From Eubacteriales bacterium (GTDB lineage: Bacteria > Bacillota > Clostridia > Lachnospirales > Lachnospiraceae), in the NCBI GenBank assembly GCA_030539395.1, contig JAUNSC010000025.1, forward strand, positions 1 to 51,971: a stretch of DNA of 51,971 nt. Direction: 5' to 3'. The position numbers and the translations under genes were made by a program. This document shows, piece by piece, positions 41,002 through 49,217 of this stretch. The notes below the pieces were generated by a model. It was not told where the DNA came from and ran no database searches. It saw only the letters and a program-made list of their open reading frames with translations. Positions within the stretch are counted from its first letter, which is position 1. Every line of letters begins with the position of its first letter.

Positions 41002-41922
41002 ATGAAAATAGACCGTTTATTAGAAATTATCATATATTTGCTGAATCATGACCATGTTCCTGCAAGTTATTTGGCAGAGCGTTTTCATGTATCGGTCAGA
41101 ACGATACAGAGAGATATGGTCAGCATTGCAGAAGCGGGAATTCCTGTATATTCTAATCAGGGGAAGAGTGGAGGATATTCCATTTTACCGTCCTATAAGG
41201 TCAGAAACTGCAATATCCGTCAGGAAGAACAGCAGTTGATCCGTCAGGCGCTGGAAAGCCTTGCAACCTCGTATGCAAATGAAACACTGGCAGGCTTAAT
41301 TGAAAAGTATCATCTGCTTCTGGACAGGAATCAGGAGCAGAGTGTCTTTTTTGATTTTGGAATCGCAAGAGAAAACCAGCAGGTGCAAAAAATGAATCAA
41401 ATACTGGAGCGGGCAATTAGAACAAATGTATTGGTTGAATTCTTTTACAGGGATGCACAAGGAAAGGAAACGCAGCGCCTGGTTGAGCCTCTCGCCATGC
41501 AGTATAAATGGTATTCATGGTATTTGTTTGCATGGTCAGTTCCGCAGGAGGCTTACCGTACTTTTAAAGTTGCACGAATCCGCAGGCTTCGGATTACGCC
41601 GGGAAAATCTGACAAAAAGCATCCGGCGGTGCAAGAGCTTATGGAGCAATCAGACAGGGCATATGGTGAAACTTGTGTAACACTGGAAGTGGATTTTGAT
41701 AAAAAAGATACATGTCTGATGGAAGAATACTTTCCAGACAGCAGAATAGAAGAGAGGTCAGAGGAAAAATCAAGAATATGGATTCAGGTTCCTCCGGGGG
41801 AGCGTTTTTGGAAAGCGCTGCTTTTGAGCATGGGAAGCCATGTGGAAATTATTTCGCCGGAGATTTATCGCAACGAGCTGATCAGGACAGCTCAAGATTT
41901 TTTATCTAATTACGACATATAG
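41002..41922 (+). CDS. HTH_11/WYL-domain transcriptional regulator
   Basis: The protein has 306 residues. A winged helix covers residues 1-55 (LLNHDHVPASYLAERFHVS, then VRTIQRDMVSIAEAGIPVY). A WYL domain with its signature KWYSWYLFAW lies at ~170, and a WCX C-terminal region follows. WYL proteins sense nucleic acids or small ligands and often control stress or defence genes. ATG 41002 lies 5 nt after GGAGAG. It is divergent from nothing and is followed by a GNAT gene. Confidence 0.9.
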   Translation: MKIDRLLEIIIYLLNHDHVPASYLAERFHVSVRTIQRDMVSIAEAGIPVYSNQGKSGGYSILPSYKVRNCNIRQEEQQLIRQALESLATSYANETLAGLIEKYHLLLDRNQEQSVFFDFGIARENQQVQKMNQILERAIRTNVLVEFFYRDAQGKETQRLVEPLAMQYKWYSWYLFAWSVPQEAYRTFKVARIRRLRITPGKSDKKHPAVQELMEQSDRAYGETCVTLEVDFDKKDTCLMEEYFPDSRIEERSEEKSRIWIQVPPGERFWKALLLSMGSHVEIISPEIYRNELIRTAQDFLSNYDI

Positions 41923-42015
41923 CTGTCGCAGAAGCATGGTATGATGAAGTTGTTTTATAGAACACATAATATTTTGCGCTTACGGTGGCAGTGAAAAAGA
42001 AAGAAGGAAAATAAG

Positions 42016-42615
42016 ATGAGTGAACTTATGAACGCGTCGATTGTAAATTGTGGGGATGTGTATCAGGACTGTCCGGTTTTTGATGATGGAAACTATTGCC
42101 TGCGTTTGGTCGCAGGAGACGATGCCGAGGATTTGTTGAAGGTCTATTCGGACGACAAGGCGGTTTCGTTTTTTAACAGTGACAATTGCGGTGGGGATGA
42201 CTTCCATTATACATCGCTGGAGAGGATGAGGGAGGCAATCAGATACTGGCTTTGGGAGTATGAAAGAAGGGGATTTGTAAGATGGTGCATTTTCAGTTAT
42301 AAAGAGGAAGCGGTCATAGGAACGGTTGAGTTATTCCACAGGGATTCTGAGGATTATTTCACAGATTGTGGGCTGCTGCGGCTGGATTTGCGGAGTGACT
42401 ATGAAAAAGCGGATGTAATAACGGAGATTTTACAGCAGATAGGCACCCCGGCGTTTGACATGTTTTCCTGCCGGATGTTGGCAACGAAAGCGGTACCAGC
42501 GGCAAAAGAACGCATTCGGGCATTGATGGAACTGGGGTATGAAAAATCGGATCATGTGCTGATTGGACACAATGGCAGCCAGTATAAATTTTATTGGATT
42601 CTAAATAAGAAATAG
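42016..42615 (+). CDS. GNAT-like acetyltransferase
   Basis: The protein has 199 residues: YCLRLVAGDDAEDLLKVYSD at the start, then RWCIFSYKEEAVIGTVELF, the usual GNAT beta4 region, and a C-terminal RIRALMELGYEKS. The acetyl-CoA loop is weak (LDLRSDYEKADVITEIL lacks a clear GxGxA), so it may be a degenerate or specialised member. AGAAGG precedes ATG 42016. It lies 93 bp after the WYL regulator. Confidence 0.75.
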   Translation: MSELMNASIVNCGDVYQDCPVFDDGNYCLRLVAGDDAEDLLKVYSDDKAVSFFNSDNCGGDDFHYTSLERMREAIRYWLWEYERRGFVRWCIFSYKEEAVIGTVELFHRDSEDYFTDCGLLRLDLRSDYEKADVITEILQQIGTPAFDMFSCRMLATKAVPAAKERIRALMELGYEKSDHVLIGHNGSQYKFYWILNKK

Positions 42616-42692
42616 GAAACGTGATGGCAGAATCCGTCATAGCAGCATGATGATGGATCGTGGCACTTCCTGTGTTAGCGGAGGGAGGGTTA

Positions 42693-43859
42693 ATGGACAG
42701 AATTTATTTTACGAAAAAGCAGGCGCGGCAGTTTTTGTTATTAAAGCATGGCTTGCTGGGAGATTATAAATTTGTTGGAAAAGAAGGAATTCTTTCTTTT
42801 GTCCGTCAGGCAGGATGTATTCAGTTTGATCCGGTGGATGTCTGCGGCAGAAATGCGGATCTGGTTTTTCAGTCCAGAATAAAAGGCTATCAAAAGACGA
42901 TGCTTTATGAGCTTTTATACGTTGACCGGAAGCTGGTGGATTATTTTGATAAAAATCTTGCGATTGTTCCGATAGAAAATTGGAAATATTTTGGGCGTGA
43001 ACGGCAGGCTCACCGGAGCTGGGAGATAAGCCATACAGAAATTTTGGAAGTACAGGAACGGGTGTGTGAGGAAATTGCACGGCGGGGGCCGCTGTGCAGT
43101 GCAGATCTGGACATATCGGGAAAGGTTTCCTGGTATTGGAGTGATACCAAGTTGTCGAGAGCGGCATTGGAACATATGTATTTTGTCGGAGAACTGGGAA
43201 TCCATCATAAGAGCGGGACACTGAAATATTATGATTTGATTGAAAAATGCATTCCTGCGGAGCTTTTGAATCAACCGGAGCCTTATACTTCGGATTTTGA
43301 TTACAGAAAATGGCTGGTATCAGAGCGCATTGGCTCTGTAGGGCTTTTGTGGAACCGTGCTTCTGATGCGTGGCTGGGCATACGGGGGCTGAAGGCAGCA
43401 CAGAGAAACGATATTTTCGAGACGCTGTTAAAAGAAGAAAAGATTATTGAAGTGGAAGTGGAGGAGATTGAGGAGCCGTTGTATTGCCGCAGGGAGGATG
43501 CAGGACTCGCAGAATTTACATTGGAAAATCCCCAGATTAAAAAACGCTGCGAATTCATCGCACCGTTGGACAATCTGCTCTGGGACAGAAAGCTTATTGG
43601 AGCAGTTTTTGATTTTTCGTATAAATGGGAAATCTATACGCCAAAGGAGCAGCGTAAATATGGTCACTATGTTTTGCCGATTCTCTATGGGGACAGATTT
43701 GTGGGCAGGATTGAAATGGCCTATGATAAAAAGCAAGTAAAGCTGGATATAAAAAATATCTGGTATGAGCCGGACGTGCGCTTGACAAAAGCACTGCAGC
43801 GCGATGTGGATAGACGCATCAGACGGTTTGAACGTTTTTGCAGAAACGGTGACATGTGA
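42693..43859 (+). CDS. Winged-helix HTH_42 protein, YcaQ/AlkX-like DNA glycosylase
   Basis: The protein has 388 residues, matching the YcaQ/HTH_42 family: N-terminal QARQFLLLKHGLLG, the catalytic-type QxD motif in CIQFDPVDVCGRNAD, a winged helix (WSDTKLSRAALEHMYFVGEL), and a C-terminal FIAPLDNLLWDRKL to YGHYVLPILYGDRFVGRIE. Family members excise alkylated bases and unhook interstrand cross-links, and many sit in self-protection or resistance loci. GGAGGGAGG precedes ATG 42693. The catalytic QxD looks intact. Confidence 0.87.
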   Translation: MDRIYFTKKQARQFLLLKHGLLGDYKFVGKEGILSFVRQAGCIQFDPVDVCGRNADLVFQSRIKGYQKTMLYELLYVDRKLVDYFDKNLAIVPIENWKYFGRERQAHRSWEISHTEILEVQERVCEEIARRGPLCSADLDISGKVSWYWSDTKLSRAALEHMYFVGELGIHHKSGTLKYYDLIEKCIPAELLNQPEPYTSDFDYRKWLVSERIGSVGLLWNRASDAWLGIRGLKAAQRNDIFETLLKEEKIIEVEVEEIEEPLYCRREDAGLAEFTLENPQIKKRCEFIAPLDNLLWDRKLIGAVFDFSYKWEIYTPKEQRKYGHYVLPILYGDRFVGRIEMAYDKKQVKLDIKNIWYEPDVRLTKALQRDVDRRIRRFERFCRNGDM

Positions 43860-44065
43860 ATCGTGTGTACAGAGATTGGAGATGCGTCATCCTTCAGGGA
43901 TTAAAATGTTAGGAAACGTGCAAAAGGGTAAGGGGTATGGCTGGTAGAGTTTTCTTTGATATGACGGTATGCTTTTTTGTCAAAATGAATAGTCTGCAAT
44001 TCTAAAACCTGGAGAAAGGCCGGAGAATAACGGAACATAGAATACTAGAGAGTCATCTGGGTAAA
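43860..44065. other. Non-coding gap left of the IS element
   Basis: No gene, promoter of clear quality or terminator was seen in these 206 bp. The sequence continues at 45734 on the far side of the IS. Confidence 0.5.
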
Positions 44066-44070
44066 CTATT

Positions 44071-45728
44071 CCTAAATTATTCACGGAACAGTATCTGAAG
44101 CGATAACTGTGCCATGAATCTAAAAATTGATCCATGCAGCCATAACATCACTCAATTAACCCGTCAAAAGGGTATAAAATCCCTGTGGCAGAGTTCAGAG
44201 TGCAATTGTTAAGCTATCAAGGTTCGTTAATAGTTGCTATTCCAGCTGTACATTCAGCTTACCGATATTTGAAAGTGTCTCATAGAATTCATTCTTATAA
44301 GGGCAGCTACTGCACAGCTTGAATGTGATATATCTTGCTGAACGAATTATTTTTGCAGCAATCTTCAGCAGTTTTAAACGGACGGTATCTATGCGTTGTT
44401 TTCGCATGTTTGCTGATAACGCCAATCGTCTAAACCAATTAAATATGTTATACGCAAGAGCGTGTACCTGAAGTCTGTTGGCATTTACGATTCTAGCATG
44501 GCTACTTACAGAAGCGAAATCAAAACCAGATTTGCTTTCTTTGATGAAGTTTTCCATCCGTCCTCTTTTGCAGTAAAATTTTATGAGATACTCTGGTGAG
44601 GAATCCATGTTTGTGACAACAAATGTATACATGTAAACCATCTGGTTTTCCGGCTTTTCAACCTTGCAAACCACACGCCTTTCATAAGGCCATGGACCTG
44701 CTTTGTACATGAATTCACCATAAACTACCGCATAATCAACTTTGTTATTCCTGGTGATTTCATCAAGCTCATCCACAAGATGGGATGCTTTTTCACGGAG
44801 AATACCATTCTCCTTCAGCCGGATGACATAGCTTGTGCCATTTTCCTCGCACTGCTTGTAAAGGTCAGGCGTAGCAAAACCGCTGTCACCCCGAAGCAGA
44901 ATTTGGATTGTTGAATAATCATTCAGATATTCATCAAGTATCAGTTGCAGGAAGTCAACCACTCCAGTGCAGGAATACTGTGTTCCATCACGAAGTTGGA
45001 TTTTTATCAGATCCCCAGTCATTCCATCATAACAGACAAGTGGATGGTATCCATTGCTCCGATAATGAAAGTTAAAGGCTCTGCCTTCCTGTTTACCGTA
45101 TGCATCAAGAAGAGTGGAATCCAGATCCAGAATAACAGCTTGTGGCATCTGAATACTGTAAACTCTTTTTCGAAGTATTCTGCCAATCGTAAGGAATTGG
45201 TTTACAGTATCTTCATCCATACGGTTAAAGAATCTTGATACCGTAGGTTGTGATGCTAAAGCATCTTTATTTAGTACTGCTTTAAATACTGGGTCATTTG
45301 TAAGTTCATCTGAAGCATCATCTTCAAAATAACCTGCAATAATCATATAGATTATCTGAAGGAGATTCTCCTTGTCAGTGTGATATCTAAATGATGCAGA
45401 ATCATTAGTCTTAAATGAGCGACTGAAAAGTTTATCAATGTCAAGTTTACTTACGAATTCTTTGATAAGAAGCAGGCCTGCATCGGAGGATAAATCTCCT
45501 CCATCAAAATTTATTTTAATCTGTCTATTGCTTTCTAGTGATAAGGTGTTTACAATACTCATGAAGGGCTCCTTTGTTTGTATTATTAATGGCTTTGAAC
45601 ACCTTAATTTTACCACAAACGGATGCTCTTTTTTTATTCACTTGATAAGTGAAAAGCAATATTCAATTAAAATACAGTAACTATGTGGCTTTCAGCCACT
45701 TTCACGGCTACGCCGTGAATAATCCAGG
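44071..45728 (-). mobile_element. Complete IS1380-family insertion sequence
   Basis: A 1658-bp element. The left end is CCTAAATTATTCACGG (44071-44086); the right end, read inward, is CCTGGATTATTCACGG (45728-45713), 14 of 16 identical. The flanks carry the same 5-bp target duplication CTATT (44066-44070 and 45729-45733). One full-length transposase gene is on the - strand. Intact ends and duplication point to a recent insertion into non-coding DNA. Confidence 0.93.
44237..45562 (-). CDS. IS1380-family transposase
   Basis: The DDE transposase has 441 residues: start MSIVNTLSLESN, first Asp in AVILDLDSTLLDAYGKQEG, second in LLRGDSGFATPDLYKQCEE, and a late Glu region around RMENFIKESKSGFDFAS, with the RNANRLQVHALAYNI tail typical of the family. 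AAAGGAG lies just upstream of ATG 45562 on the - strand. No internal stop, so the element should be mobile. Confidence 0.95.
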   Translation of the reverse strand: MSIVNTLSLESNRQIKINFDGGDLSSDAGLLLIKEFVSKLDIDKLFSRSFKTNDSASFRYHTDKENLLQIIYMIIAGYFEDDASDELTNDPVFKAVLNKDALASQPTVSRFFNRMDEDTVNQFLTIGRILRKRVYSIQMPQAVILDLDSTLLDAYGKQEGRAFNFHYRSNGYHPLVCYDGMTGDLIKIQLRDGTQYSCTGVVDFLQLILDEYLNDYSTIQILLRGDSGFATPDLYKQCEENGTSYVIRLKENGILREKASHLVDELDEITRNNKVDYAVVYGEFMYKAGPWPYERRVVCKVEKPENQMVYMYTFVVTNMDSSPEYLIKFYCKRGRMENFIKESKSGFDFASVSSHARIVNANRLQVHALAYNIFNWFRRLALSANMRKQRIDTVRLKLLKIAAKIIRSARYITFKLCSSCPYKNEFYETLSNIGKLNVQLE

Positions 45729-45824
45729 CTATTTATTACTTTTTAAGAATTTTAGCATGAGGATTTTAAGATTTATCCGGTATTCTGTTCACAGGAAATA
45801 ATTCAGAGTAAGAGGATTTTGCAT

Positions 45825-46493
45825 ATGGATGTTGTTTCAAGTAGTCAATCAAGTGTCGAAATTCAAATTGGGTTGTTCGACACTATCATAGACTTATTGT
45901 TGATTAAACCCATTTTTTTGTTGGGGATTATCTTTATCGGTATTTTATTAGTTGTAATTTTTAGAAAAGACAGCAGTATCCCTAAAGTTAGAACATCTAT
46001 TCTGTCATTGGTAATGTATTACTACTTATGTGTAATGTTGACACATATCATAGGTATTCCTACACTTAGTGAATATAAAAGACTGTCAAGGTTGGGAGAA
46101 GCGTTTTTTAATCCAAATATAAACCTTATTCCTTTCAGTGACGGATTTAGTTTGAGTTTTATTTTGAATATTTTCCTTTTTATCCCGTTAGGCTTTCTGT
46201 GTCCGCTTATATGTAAAACATTTGAGCGTGCGAGAAATACTTTATTTATTGGTTTTGGATTATCCCTTTTTATTGAAATTATTCAGCTATTTACATTATA
46301 CCGGGCAACAGATATAGATGACATTCTTACAAATGTAATCGGAACAATGGTAGGCTATCTTTGTTTTAGACTGATTGCAAAGCTGAGAATTGTAAAATTG
46401 CATTCAAATAACAGAATCGAGGAACGGGACTATACAGTATATATTCTTATTGTCATTATGATAGTTACCGTTGTGTTAGGATTTTTTAGCTGA
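45825..46493 (+). CDS. VanZ-like membrane protein
   Basis: The protein has 222 residues and about five transmembrane segments. The VanZ core is read in NLIPFSDGFSLSFILNIFLF (loop NLIPF), IPLGFLCPL, IEIIQLFTLYRATDIDDILTN and IGTMVGYL. VanZ proteins give modest teicoplanin or lipoglycopeptide tolerance by an unclear mechanism. ATG 45825 follows AGAGG with a 10-nt gap. The gene is AT-rich. The IS1380 element lies immediately upstream and may have moved its promoter away. Confidence 0.9.
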   Translation: MDVVSSSQSSVEIQIGLFDTIIDLLLIKPIFLLGIIFIGILLVVIFRKDSSIPKVRTSILSLVMYYYLCVMLTHIIGIPTLSEYKRLSRLGEAFFNPNINLIPFSDGFSLSFILNIFLFIPLGFLCPLICKTFERARNTLFIGFGLSLFIEIIQLFTLYRATDIDDILTNVIGTMVGYLCFRLIAKLRIVKLHSNNRIEERDYTVYILIVIMIVTVVLGFFS

Positions 46494-46784
46494 TTTTCAG
46501 ATTGCCTGGTAGAGAGAATGAGTGAAATGATTTTTTGGGGGAAAAAGAGCAGAAAAATTTAACGATTGGGTGCAGTCCCCACTACGAAAAACGCCCTAAC
46601 CATTGGCGTTTTCGCATGCGCATAAAACGATAGCTTCTATTTTTAAATTGTATCTAATAGATTTCCTTTGAGTATGCCATGATAGAAGGAGTCGGATGCA
46701 GACTTACAAAGCTGCATCCGACTTTTCCTGCTCTCTCCAGGACGAGGTAAATACGGGTTTTTGGTTCAGTTTCATGTAGTTATC
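46494..46784 (+). other. Non-coding region with a hairpin and the left HipBA flank repeat
   Basis: After VanZ there is a hairpin CGAAAAACGCC / GGCGTTTTCG (about 46586-46613, one bulged A). Then at 46655-46743 lies a segment similar to 48293-48381. It includes a strong stem GTCGGATGCAG / CTGCATCCGAC (46691-46701 with 46711-46721) followed by TTTT, which can act as a terminator. No gene was seen. Confidence 0.7.
46655..46743. repeat. Imperfect direct repeat, left of hipBA
   Basis: About 80 percent identical by eye to 48293-48381, in the same orientation, including a terminator hairpin at the same place with compensating changes in both arms. Confidence 0.8.
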
Positions 46785-46813
46785 TTGACATTATTTCGGC
46801 ATACCGATATAAT
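46785..46813 (+). promoter_or_regulatory. Consensus promoter and operator of hipBA
   Basis: TTGACA (46785-46790), a 17-nt spacer and TATAAT (46808-46813) match the sigma-70 consensus exactly. Within the spacer, TCGG-CATA-CCGA forms a short palindrome that could be the HipB operator. Confidence 0.85.
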
Positions 46814-46837
46814 AATAGCAGAGAGGATGTGACAGGA

Positions 46838-47242
46838 ATGATGATCGAGAGTTTGCTGAAAAAGCGAAACATGACAAAATACCGATTAGCCGTAGACGCG
46901 GGAATCCCTCACGCTACGCTCAACGATATATGCAGCGGTAAGACAAAGCTTGAAAAATGCTCCGCGGAAACGGTGTATAAACTGGCAAAGACGCTTGGTG
47001 TGTCGATGGAGCTTCTGACTTCCGAAGGAATCCATCAGACGGAAAAGGAACGCTCTTATGAATACGGGCTGCCCGGATATCTGCAGCATGATTTGGACGC
47101 ATACAAGGACGGATTGAAAAACAAATCTCCTCTGCTTGACTGCCTATGGGGAGAACTCTATGGCAGTATCAATATTGCTGAGATCAACGACGGCGTAATC
47201 ACAAAGGAACATGCCGATTATCTCAGAGCAAAATATCTTTAA
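46838..47242 (+). CDS. HipB-like XRE antitoxin
   Basis: The protein has 134 residues. An XRE HTH covers residues 3-60 (SLLKKRNMTKYRLAVDAGIP, then HATLNDICSGKTKL). A C-terminal extension (LDCLWGELYGSINIAEINDG, then VITKEHADYLRAKY) may contact the toxin. It would repress the promoter at 46785 and neutralise the kinase encoded 14 bp downstream. GTG 46829 and ATG 46841 are alternative starts; the ribosome site is weak. Confidence 0.85.
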   Translation: MMIESLLKKRNMTKYRLAVDAGIPHATLNDICSGKTKLEKCSAETVYKLAKTLGVSMELLTSEGIHQTEKERSYEYGLPGYLQHDLDAYKDGLKNKSPLLDCLWGELYGSINIAEINDGVITKEHADYLRAKYL

Positions 47243-47256
47243 GGAAATAATGACGA

Positions 47257-48186
47257 ATGGCTGAAAAAATTGATTTTACAAACTGTCGGGTGGTACCCGG
47301 CAGAGCATACAACGGAGCAAACGGCAAGAAGATCGCCGTAGAATATGACGGCACACTGTATATGCTGAAATTCCCACCCTCCGGCAAGAATAAACCCACT
47401 GGGCTTTCCTATACCAATAGCTGTTTCAGCGAGCATATCGCAAGCAGTATCTTCAATCTGATCGGTGTAAGGGCGCACGAAACCATGCTTGGCACATTTA
47501 AGGTTGGCGGCAAGGAGAAGATTGTCTGTGCCTGCAAGGACTTTACAACAGACGGAAAGAGATTTTTTGATTTCTGTTCCATAAAGAATACGATTCTGGA
47601 ATCAGATTCAAATGGTACGGGAACAGAGCTTGAAGATATACTTGATACGATTGGAAAGCAGCAGTACGTTTCGCCGGAGGTATTGGAACGGCACTTTTGG
47701 GATGTATTTGTTGTAGATGCCTTACTTGGAAACTTCGACCGTCATAACGGAAATTGGGGATTCCTGTTTGATGAAATAACGGGAGAATCAAGCATTGCAC
47801 CCATCTATGACTGCGGAAGCTGTCTGCTGCCGCAGGCTGACGAGAAGATCATGAATGAAGTGCTGTCAAACGAGGATGCGCTGCATTCGAGAGTTTATCT
47901 GTATCCGACCTCTGCCATAAAGCAGAACGACAGAAAAATTAACTACCGTGACTTTCTAATGAGTTCGGAATATGAAGGCTGCAGTGAGGCGGTCAAACGG
48001 ATTGTTCACCGGGTTGATATGGAAGTAATTAGTGAATTCATAGATTCCACACCGTATCTGTCGGATCTGCAAAAAGCCTTTTACAAGCACTATATAAAGG
48101 CGAGATACAATCTAATCCTTGTTCCGGCTTTTGATTTGGCAGTCAGTCTTGAACAGGAGCCGAACAAGCCGATAATGGGAATGTAA
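47257..48186 (+). CDS. HipA-like Ser/Thr kinase toxin
   Basis: The protein has 309 residues. The HipA-type catalytic loop is GNFDRHNGNWG (Asp161, Asn164) and the metal-binding Asp185 lies in PIYDCGSCL. A Lys is present in the nucleotide-binding strand (YMLKFPPSG). HipA toxins phosphorylate aminoacyl-tRNA synthetases or other targets to cause dormancy. It is shorter than E. coli HipA because the N-terminal extension is absent, as in many Firmicutes members. It forms an operon with the XRE gene. The frame is intact. Confidence 0.88.
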   Translation: MAEKIDFTNCRVVPGRAYNGANGKKIAVEYDGTLYMLKFPPSGKNKPTGLSYTNSCFSEHIASSIFNLIGVRAHETMLGTFKVGGKEKIVCACKDFTTDGKRFFDFCSIKNTILESDSNGTGTELEDILDTIGKQQYVSPEVLERHFWDVFVVDALLGNFDRHNGNWGFLFDEITGESSIAPIYDCGSCLLPQADEKIMNEVLSNEDALHSRVYLYPTSAIKQNDRKINYRDFLMSSEYEGCSEAVKRIVHRVDMEVISEFIDSTPYLSDLQKAFYKHYIKARYNLILVPAFDLAVSLEQEPNKPIMGM

Positions 48187-48220
48187 CAACAGAATACTTT
48201 ATCAGAGGACGCTGAAAAAC

Positions 48221-48276
48221 CGGCGAAAGAAATATATGATTTGGATGTCTGTTTAGAGGAGTATTTGAATGAATAG
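48221..48276 (+). pseudogene. VanY-type carboxypeptidase, 3' fragment 2
   Basis: Frame AKEIYDLDVCLEEYLNE ends at TAG 48274. The first 32 bases equal 39412-39443 of VanY fragment 1; after that the two tails are similar but not identical. It starts 35 bp after the hipA stop. There is no other VanY sequence nearby. Confidence 0.8.
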
Positions 48277-48292
48277 CTACGTCTCAGACTTT

Positions 48293-48381
48293 ATTATAGA
48301 TTTTCTTTGGGTATAGCATGATAGAAGAAGTCGGGTGCAGCCTTGCAGGGCCGCATCCGGCTTTTTCTGTTCTATCCAGAC
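48293..48381. repeat. Imperfect direct repeat, right of hipBA, with terminator
   Basis: Pairs with 46655-46743. It holds the hairpin GTCGGGTGCAGCC / GGCCGCATCCGGC (about 48330-48361) and TTTTT after it, which probably terminates hipBA transcripts. Confidence 0.8.
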
Positions 48382-48428
48382 TGAAAAAGCCTTGAGAGAG
48401 CGGTGATTTTCTGCGTTCAATGCCCGGT

Positions 48429-48471
48429 TTGTATTTTCTAATCAAATAAGGTATAATATTTATTAGATTAG
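48429..48471 (+). promoter_or_regulatory. TetR gene promoter with 12-bp palindromic operator
   Basis: TTGTAT (48429-48434), a 17-nt spacer and TATAAT (48452-48457). The inverted repeat CTAATCAAATAA (48438-48449) / TTATTAGATTAG (48460-48471), one mismatch, straddles the -10 box. This is a typical TetR autoregulatory site. Confidence 0.8.
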
Positions 48472-48489
48472 GTTGGGGAGAGGATGGCT

Positions 48490-49059
48490 ATGTCACGGAT
48501 GAAAATTGGCAAAGATGCAATCATATGCAGAGCAGCGCAGATGGCAAATGAGTCTGGGGAACAGAGTATTTCATTGAAACTCTTGGCTCAGGATTTAGGG
48601 ATTCAATCCCCATCATTGTACTACTATTTCAAAAGTTTGGACGACCTCAAGCGGGAGCTGATGCTCTATGGATGGCATCAAATGGAAGAACAGCTTCTCC
48701 GCTCCATGATTGGAGTAAGCGGCTATGATGCGATCCGGGCGGTCTCCTATGCCTTTTACAAGTTCGCTGTCGATAATCCGGGTGTATTTAATGTGATGCT
48801 TTGGTACAACCAATATGAGGATGAGGAAACTTCAGAGAACACCTCTGAACTGTTTGCCACCCTCCATAGAATCATGGATTCGCTGAATATTTCTGAGGAA
48901 AGCCGCCTGCATCTAATCCGAACCGTAAGGGGCTTTCTGCAGGGGTTTATCCTGCTGATCAATCATAAGGCTTTTGGAGATACGCCTTCCATAGAGGACA
49001 GTTTTGAATTTTCACTTAATGTTCTTATAGAGGGGATGAAATCGCTGGAGGGAAAATAG
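48490..49059 (+). CDS. TetR-family transcriptional regulator
   Basis: The protein has 189 residues. The N-terminal TetR HTH is clear (AAQMANESGEQSISLKLLAQ, then DLGIQSPSLYYYFKSLDDLK). The helical C-terminal ligand domain resembles the WHG/TetR_C_33 type (VRGFLQGFILLINHKAFGD). ATG 48490 lies 9 nt after GGGGAG, whereas ATG 48484 is only 3 nt away. It probably represses itself through the operator at 48438-48471 and may have controlled a lost downstream transporter. Confidence 0.9.
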   Translation: MSRMKIGKDAIICRAAQMANESGEQSISLKLLAQDLGIQSPSLYYYFKSLDDLKRELMLYGWHQMEEQLLRSMIGVSGYDAIRAVSYAFYKFAVDNPGVFNVMLWYNQYEDEETSENTSELFATLHRIMDSLNISEESRLHLIRTVRGFLQGFILLINHKAFGDTPSIEDSFEFSLNVLIEGMKSLEGK

Positions 49060-49070
49060 GAGCGGAGAAG

Positions 49071-49157
49071 ATGGATAAAATGCACACCATGATAACGAAC
49101 AGTTACAGACCTTTGAAGAAAACTAGAATGGGCAGCAGCTCAAATTATGGGATTTGA
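49071..49157 (+). pseudogene. 28-codon stub after tetR
   Basis: ATG 49071 has GGAGCGGAG at a good distance and lies 12 bp after the tetR stop, as for a coupled second gene. The product (MDKMHTMITNSYRPLKKT, then RMGSSSNYGI) stops after 28 residues and is not followed by a matching frame. It could be the start of a deleted transporter or a real peptide. Confidence 0.35.
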
Positions 49158-49217
49158 ATGGCTTACAAAACGGATTTTGAAATATAGTTACGCAGTGTAA
49201 AAAGAGGGTGTTTTTGA

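Noticed and set aside
43860-44070. Possible small gene between the YcaQ-like gene and the IS element
   Set aside because: Open frames are very short, lack ribosome sites and do not continue sensibly across the IS into 45734.
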